Shown here piece after piece: positions 61,948-64,000 of a DNA stretch of 64,000 nucleotides (its first letter is position 1; each line of letters starts with the position of its first letter). A model generated the notes under the pieces. It did not search any database and was not told the origin of the DNA. It worked only from the letters and a program-made list of their open reading frames with translations. The DNA is from Jiulongibacter sp. (lineage in GTDB: Bacteria > Bacteroidota > Bacteroidia > Cytophagales > Spirosomataceae), in the NCBI GenBank assembly GCA_024645245.1, contig JAHEBN010000001.1, positions 28,317 through 92,316 on the forward strand. The letters run 5' to 3'. The translations under genes were made by a program, and so were the position numbers.

Positions 61948-64000
61948 ATGCATGTTAAGTCTTTCGGTTTAGAACATTTTATACTGATTCTGGTATTGGT
62001 TTACCTTACCTTTTCGTGCACCCCGGAAATTCCAAAAGATATCGAAGATTCCATGGCAGCCTTACCCGAAGAAATTGATTATAATTTTCACGTAAAACCC
62101 ATTTTGTCCGATAAATGCTTTGCTTGTCACGGCCCTGATAAAGCCAAGCAAAAGGCGGGTTTAAGATTAGATGCGGAAGAATCGGCTTATGCCGAACTGG
62201 CAGAATCACCAGGTAAAAGAGCCATTAAGCCGGGAAGCCTTCGGCGAAGCGAGGTTTTTAAACGAATTGTTTCAGAAGATCCCGAATATCGGATGCCCAC
62301 GCCGGAATCTCACCTGAATTTAAATACGTACGAGAAAGCCGTATTAATAAAGTGGATTGAACAAGGAGCCGTATACAAACCGCATTGGGCTTTTGTAAAA
62401 CCCGAAATGCCCGATTTGCCAAAGGTAAAACACCCCGAGTTGGTTCAATCGCCTATCGATAATTTCATTCTGAAAAAAGTGGAGGAAAAAGGTCTTGAAC
62501 CTTCAAATAAAGCAGATAAAGAAACCTTACTTCGCCGCGTGTCTTTTGATTTAACCGGACTGCCACCTTCCCTGGAAGAAATCAGGGATTTTAAAAATGA
62601 CACGAATACAAATGCCTTTGAAAAAGTGGTGGATCGCTTACTCGCATCCCCACATTATGGAGAACACATGGCCGTGGATTGGCTCGATTTAGCCCGTTTT
62701 GCCGACACGCACGGCTATACGGTAGATCGCGAAAGAGACATGTCGCCTTACCGTGATTGGGTGATTGCAGTTTTTAATAAAAATCAGCCCTATGATAAAT
62801 TTATACTCTGGCAGCTGGCCGGTGATTTAATGCCCCATCCCAGCAAAGAAATGCTCATAGCCACCGCATTTAACCGCAACCACCAGCAAAATATGGAGGG
62901 CGGTATCATTGAAGCCGAATTTCAGTCAGAATATGTGGTGGACCGTACCAATACCCTGGGCGAAGGTTTTTTAGGCCTTACTGTAGGATGTGCCAAATGC
63001 CATGACCACAAATACGATCCTTTTTCTCAAAAGAATTATTACGAACTCTATAGTTTTTTCAACAACGTAAAAGAAGCCGGCCAAATATCCTGGGATGATG
63101 CCATGCCCTCCCCCACTCTTTTACTACCTACTAAAGAGCAGGAAAAAGTAATAGCCTACATAAACGCCGAATTGACCCAAAATGAGAACGACTTGAATCA
63201 AATTAAAAAAGCCGCACAACCCGAACTGGAAAAGTGGCTGAAAAGTGAAGCGTATAAATCTTTATCACGGGCATCTATTTTAAAAAAGGGGCTAACAGGA
63301 AAGTATAGCTTTGATGCAAAAACCCTAAACAATGAGCTCAACAACAAAGAAAAAGGATTTTTTACCATTGAAGCGGGCTCAAAGGAAGATCCCGAATTTA
63401 TTACCACGCCAGATGGTTATGGCTTACTATTAAATGGCGATAGTTGGTTGGATTGTGGTGGAGCGGGCGTTTTCGGCAAATCGGACCCATTTTCGGTTTC
63501 TATTTCTGTAAATATTCCCAAAGAACTCTCCGAAGGTGTTATTTTTCATAAATCCATTTCCGAAAGACTTTACAATTTTCGCGGGTATCACGTGTATTTA
63601 AGGAAAAACGGTACACTCGAGGCCGCACTTTCGCATGTGGCTCCCTCCAATGCCATAACTAAAGCGAGTAAAATAAAAATGCCTCGTGAGCAATGGTGTA
63701 ATCTCACCATGACTTACGACGGTTCTTCCAAAGCCCAGGGGCTTAAATTATACCTGAATGGTGAGCTTCTTGAAATGAACACTGAGACAGATCACCTCAA
63801 CAAAGAGATACTATTTGACAAAAATAGATTCAAAAATCAGCCGGGTTTGCAAGTCGGCGGCTGGGCAAGAGGCTCCGGACTAAAAAATGCCAAAGTGGAT
63901 GATATTTTGATTTTTAACCGCCAATTAAGTGAGCTGGAAATCGGAATTTTGTTCAATTACAAAAAAACGGCTCAAATCACCCAAAAAAATGTTTCTGATT
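61948..64000 (+). CDS. PSCyt1-DUF1549-LamG protein, partial (right edge)
   Basis: ATG 61948-61950 opens 684 codons before the edge. A lipoprotein signal (LTFSC, about Cys 24) precedes PSCyt1 haem site C57-FA-C60-H61. DUF1549 (about 160-370) has LDLARFADTHGYTVDRERDM and a second C348-AK-C351-H352. Residues about 480-680 read as a LamG-like glycan-binding domain (WCNLTMTYDG, LKLYLNGELLEM, LQVGGWARGSG). The DUF1553 end and any DUF1501 partner are off the edge. A distant paralogue of the gene at 12358, which carries a CBM6-like instead of LamG module. Confidence 0.92.
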   Translation, partial: MHVKSFGLEHFILILVLVYLTFSCTPEIPKDIEDSMAALPEEIDYNFHVKPILSDKCFACHGPDKAKQKAGLRLDAEESAYAELAESPGKRAIKPGSLRRSEVFKRIVSEDPEYRMPTPESHLNLNTYEKAVLIKWIEQGAVYKPHWAFVKPEMPDLPKVKHPELVQSPIDNFILKKVEEKGLEPSNKADKETLLRRVSFDLTGLPPSLEEIRDFKNDTNTNAFEKVVDRLLASPHYGEHMAVDWLDLARFADTHGYTVDRERDMSPYRDWVIAVFNKNQPYDKFILWQLAGDLMPHPSKEMLIATAFNRNHQQNMEGGIIEAEFQSEYVVDRTNTLGEGFLGLTVGCAKCHDHKYDPFSQKNYYELYSFFNNVKEAGQISWDDAMPSPTLLLPTKEQEKVIAYINAELTQNENDLNQIKKAAQPELEKWLKSEAYKSLSRASILKKGLTGKYSFDAKTLNNELNNKEKGFFTIEAGSKEDPEFITTPDGYGLLLNGDSWLDCGGAGVFGKSDPFSVSISVNIPKELSEGVIFHKSISERLYNFRGYHVYLRKNGTLEAALSHVAPSNAITKASKIKMPREQWCNLTMTYDGSSKAQGLKLYLNGELLEMNTETDHLNKEILFDKNRFKNQPGLQVGGWARGSGLKNAKVDDILIFNRQLSELEIGILFNYKKTAQITQKNVSD

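Overview
The window looks like chromosomal DNA of a Bacteroidota bacterium, most likely a Cytophagales-type environmental polysaccharide degrader. Support: A+T-rich DNA with little sign of Shine-Dalgarno sites; promoters of the TTTG / TAnnTTTG type (best before the tpiA gene and before the outer-membrane protein at 10032); a TonB-dependent receptor with STN and carboxypeptidase-like domains plus a DUF4249 lipoprotein; PepSY-like, DUF5916 and PorT-like proteins; and LytTR/LytS signalling. The genus cannot be fixed from the sequence alone. I saw no insertion sequence, prophage, CRISPR array, rRNA or tRNA.

Layout. 1-1594 (minus): a LytTR response regulator, a 47-residue peptide gene with its own good promoter, and the start of a LytS-type sensor kinase that runs off the left edge. 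1859-3130: a DEAD-box helicase. 3336-7692 (minus): PepSY-like lipoprotein, TonB-dependent receptor and DUF4249 lipoprotein. 7947-10673 (plus): ECF sigma factor, a protein built like a dual membrane-spanning anti-sigma factor, and a small outer-membrane barrel. tyrS follows. 12358-19106 (plus): a cluster with planctomycete-type cytochrome domains (PSCyt1-DUF1549-DUF1553 protein, DUF1501 protein, TIM-barrel sugar isomerase, DUF2231-cytochrome-LRR membrane protein), with an AraD1/GguC-like gene converging on it. 20334-41217: mostly housekeeping genes (GH25 lysozyme, ABC-F ATPase, the compact lysC-GNAT-DinB-serS run, ribH, pdhA, recF, an aspartate-type aminotransferase, yebC) plus a decayed DUF937-OmpA gene and a large DUF5916 protein. 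41387-58606: tpiA, a GH26 mannanase, a GMC oxidoreductase with its gluconate-dehydrogenase subunit-3 partner and a sugar isomerase, fcl, a PQQ-type sugar dehydrogenase, an acetylxylan-esterase-like hydrolase, rnr, and a ferredoxin-type reductase. 58668-64000: a coiled-coil lipoprotein, a sulfatase, a KDPG-aldolase-family gene and a second PSCyt1-DUF1549 protein with a LamG domain, cut by the right edge.

How the genes fit. Uptake and envelope functions cluster at the left, with an envelope-sensing sigma/anti-sigma pair. Carbohydrate catabolism recurs in three places: the two cytochrome/DUF1549 loci and the GH26 / GMC / isomerase block. The GMC block fits oxidation of a sugar in the periplasm followed by isomerase processing, as in 3-keto-glycoside pathways; this is inference. 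Intergenic DNA carries at least four families of short repeats, several with two copies in the window. The most notable points are the signalling locus with its small peptide at the left edge, the dual-membrane anti-sigma architecture, the ABC-F ATPase whose degeneracies fall in one composite ATP site, the DUF937-OmpA gene with three separate lesions, and the uncharacterised cytochrome/DUF1501 clusters.
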